A stretch of 43,315 nt of DNA from Streptomyces sp. ADI95-17 (GTDB taxonomy: Bacteria > Actinomycetota > Actinomycetes > Streptomycetales > Streptomycetaceae), in contig NZ_ML123046.1 of NCBI RefSeq assembly GCF_003846175.1, positions 1,124,198 to 1,167,512 on the forward strand. Direction: 5' to 3'. Below the pieces are notes generated by a model, which saw nothing but the letters and a program-made list of their open reading frames with translations, made no database searches and had not been told where the DNA came from. A program made the position numbers and the translations under genes. Positions 43,028-43,315 of the stretch are shown here, piece after piece (the stretch's first letter is position 1; every line of letters begins with the position of its first letter).

Positions 43028-43315
43028 ATGACCTCAGCACTTCAACGTAGTTGGCGGCAGATCCTCGGACTTCCGTGGAGGGGCTACCGTCGTCCCCTTG
43101 CAGCGGTCTCATCGGACCCGACCGTGACAGTGGGCACGACACCGACAGGAGTGGCGATCACTCCGGACGGGCTGCACGCCTACGTGACGAACGAGGGCAG
43201 CAATGACGTCAGCGTGATCGACACCGGTACCCTCACCGTCACAGCCACCGTGCCCGTTGGAACAACACCCTTCTGGGTCGCCATCACCGGCGACGGCCTC
43301 CATGCGTACGTGACG
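43028..43315 (+). CDS. YVTN-family beta-propeller protein (3' end outside window)
   Basis: ATG 43028 follows GGAAGG by 8 bases. The first 96 residues are visible. After a basic, non-repeat N-terminus (MTSALQRSWRQILGLPWRGY) begin YVTN repeats: VGTTPTGVAITPDGLHAYVT, NEGSNDVSVIDTGTLTVTAT and the start of a second blade VPVGTTPFWVAITGDGLHAYVT. Such propellers are usually surface or secreted binding proteins in actinobacteria. No clear signal peptide is seen. The frame runs off the window. Confidence 0.85.
   Translation, partial: MTSALQRSWRQILGLPWRGYRRPLAAVSSDPTVTVGTTPTGVAITPDGLHAYVTNEGSNDVSVIDTGTLTVTATVPVGTTPFWVAITGDGLHAYVT

Overview
The window is high-GC actinobacterial DNA, almost certainly Streptomyces. 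Third codon positions are strongly G/C, several starts are GTG behind GGAGG-type ribosome sites, and the families present (TerD, WHG-type TetR, choice-of-anchor A, RsbW-like ATPase, Streptomyces-type prim-pol/helicase) are typical of that genus.

Region 1 (1-24.2 kb, possibly to 26.2 kb) is the downstream part of a trans-AT type I polyketide cluster. A giant PKS, cut by the left window edge, carries KS-X-ACP, KS-KR-ACP, KS-ACP and KS-DH-KR-MT-ACP-TE, with no acyltransferase domain anywhere. The X domain is a dehydratase-like fold lacking the catalytic His and Asp, as in the chain-branching modules that build glutarimide rings. The PKS is followed by a LysR regulator (ATGA overlap), an ene-reductase of the old yellow enzyme family on the other strand, an SDR, a cytochrome P450, a three-domain carboxylic acid reductase and a small NTF2-fold protein. 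The module count predicts a 13-carbon chain with a glutarimide head. Reducing its terminal carboxyl to an aldehyde and closing it by aldol condensation would give a dimethylphenol. This matches the actiphenol/cycloheximide family, in which a phenol is thought to be reduced to a cyclohexanone. A perfect T-N11-A palindrome between the divergent ene-reductase and SDR genes is a likely LysR box. A second ene-reductase, divergent from a TetR gene, may be the cluster edge or a separate detoxification pair.

Region 2 (26.3-36.8 kb) looks like ordinary chromosome. It holds an L,D-transpeptidase and a large secreted choice-of-anchor A/SpaA-repeat protein in one orientation, a double TerD protein, an HpnB-like glycosyltransferase, an Asp/Glu racemase family protein, a small membrane protein, apolipoprotein N-acyltransferase, a Nudix hydrolase, and an MHS-type MFS transporter behind a strong bidirectional terminator.

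Region 3 (about 36.8-43.3 kb) has low coding density, lower GC in places, and looks like a decayed integrated plasmid/ICE. It contains an RsbW-like ATPase, unassigned small ORFs, a prim-pol gene broken by two compensating frameshifts and an internal deletion, an intact SF3 helicase coupled to it by a GTGA overlap, a coding remnant cut by an IS701-family transposase fragment, a stretch with nested inverted repeats, and the start of a YVTN beta-propeller gene that leaves the window. I saw no tRNA, rRNA or CRISPR array.
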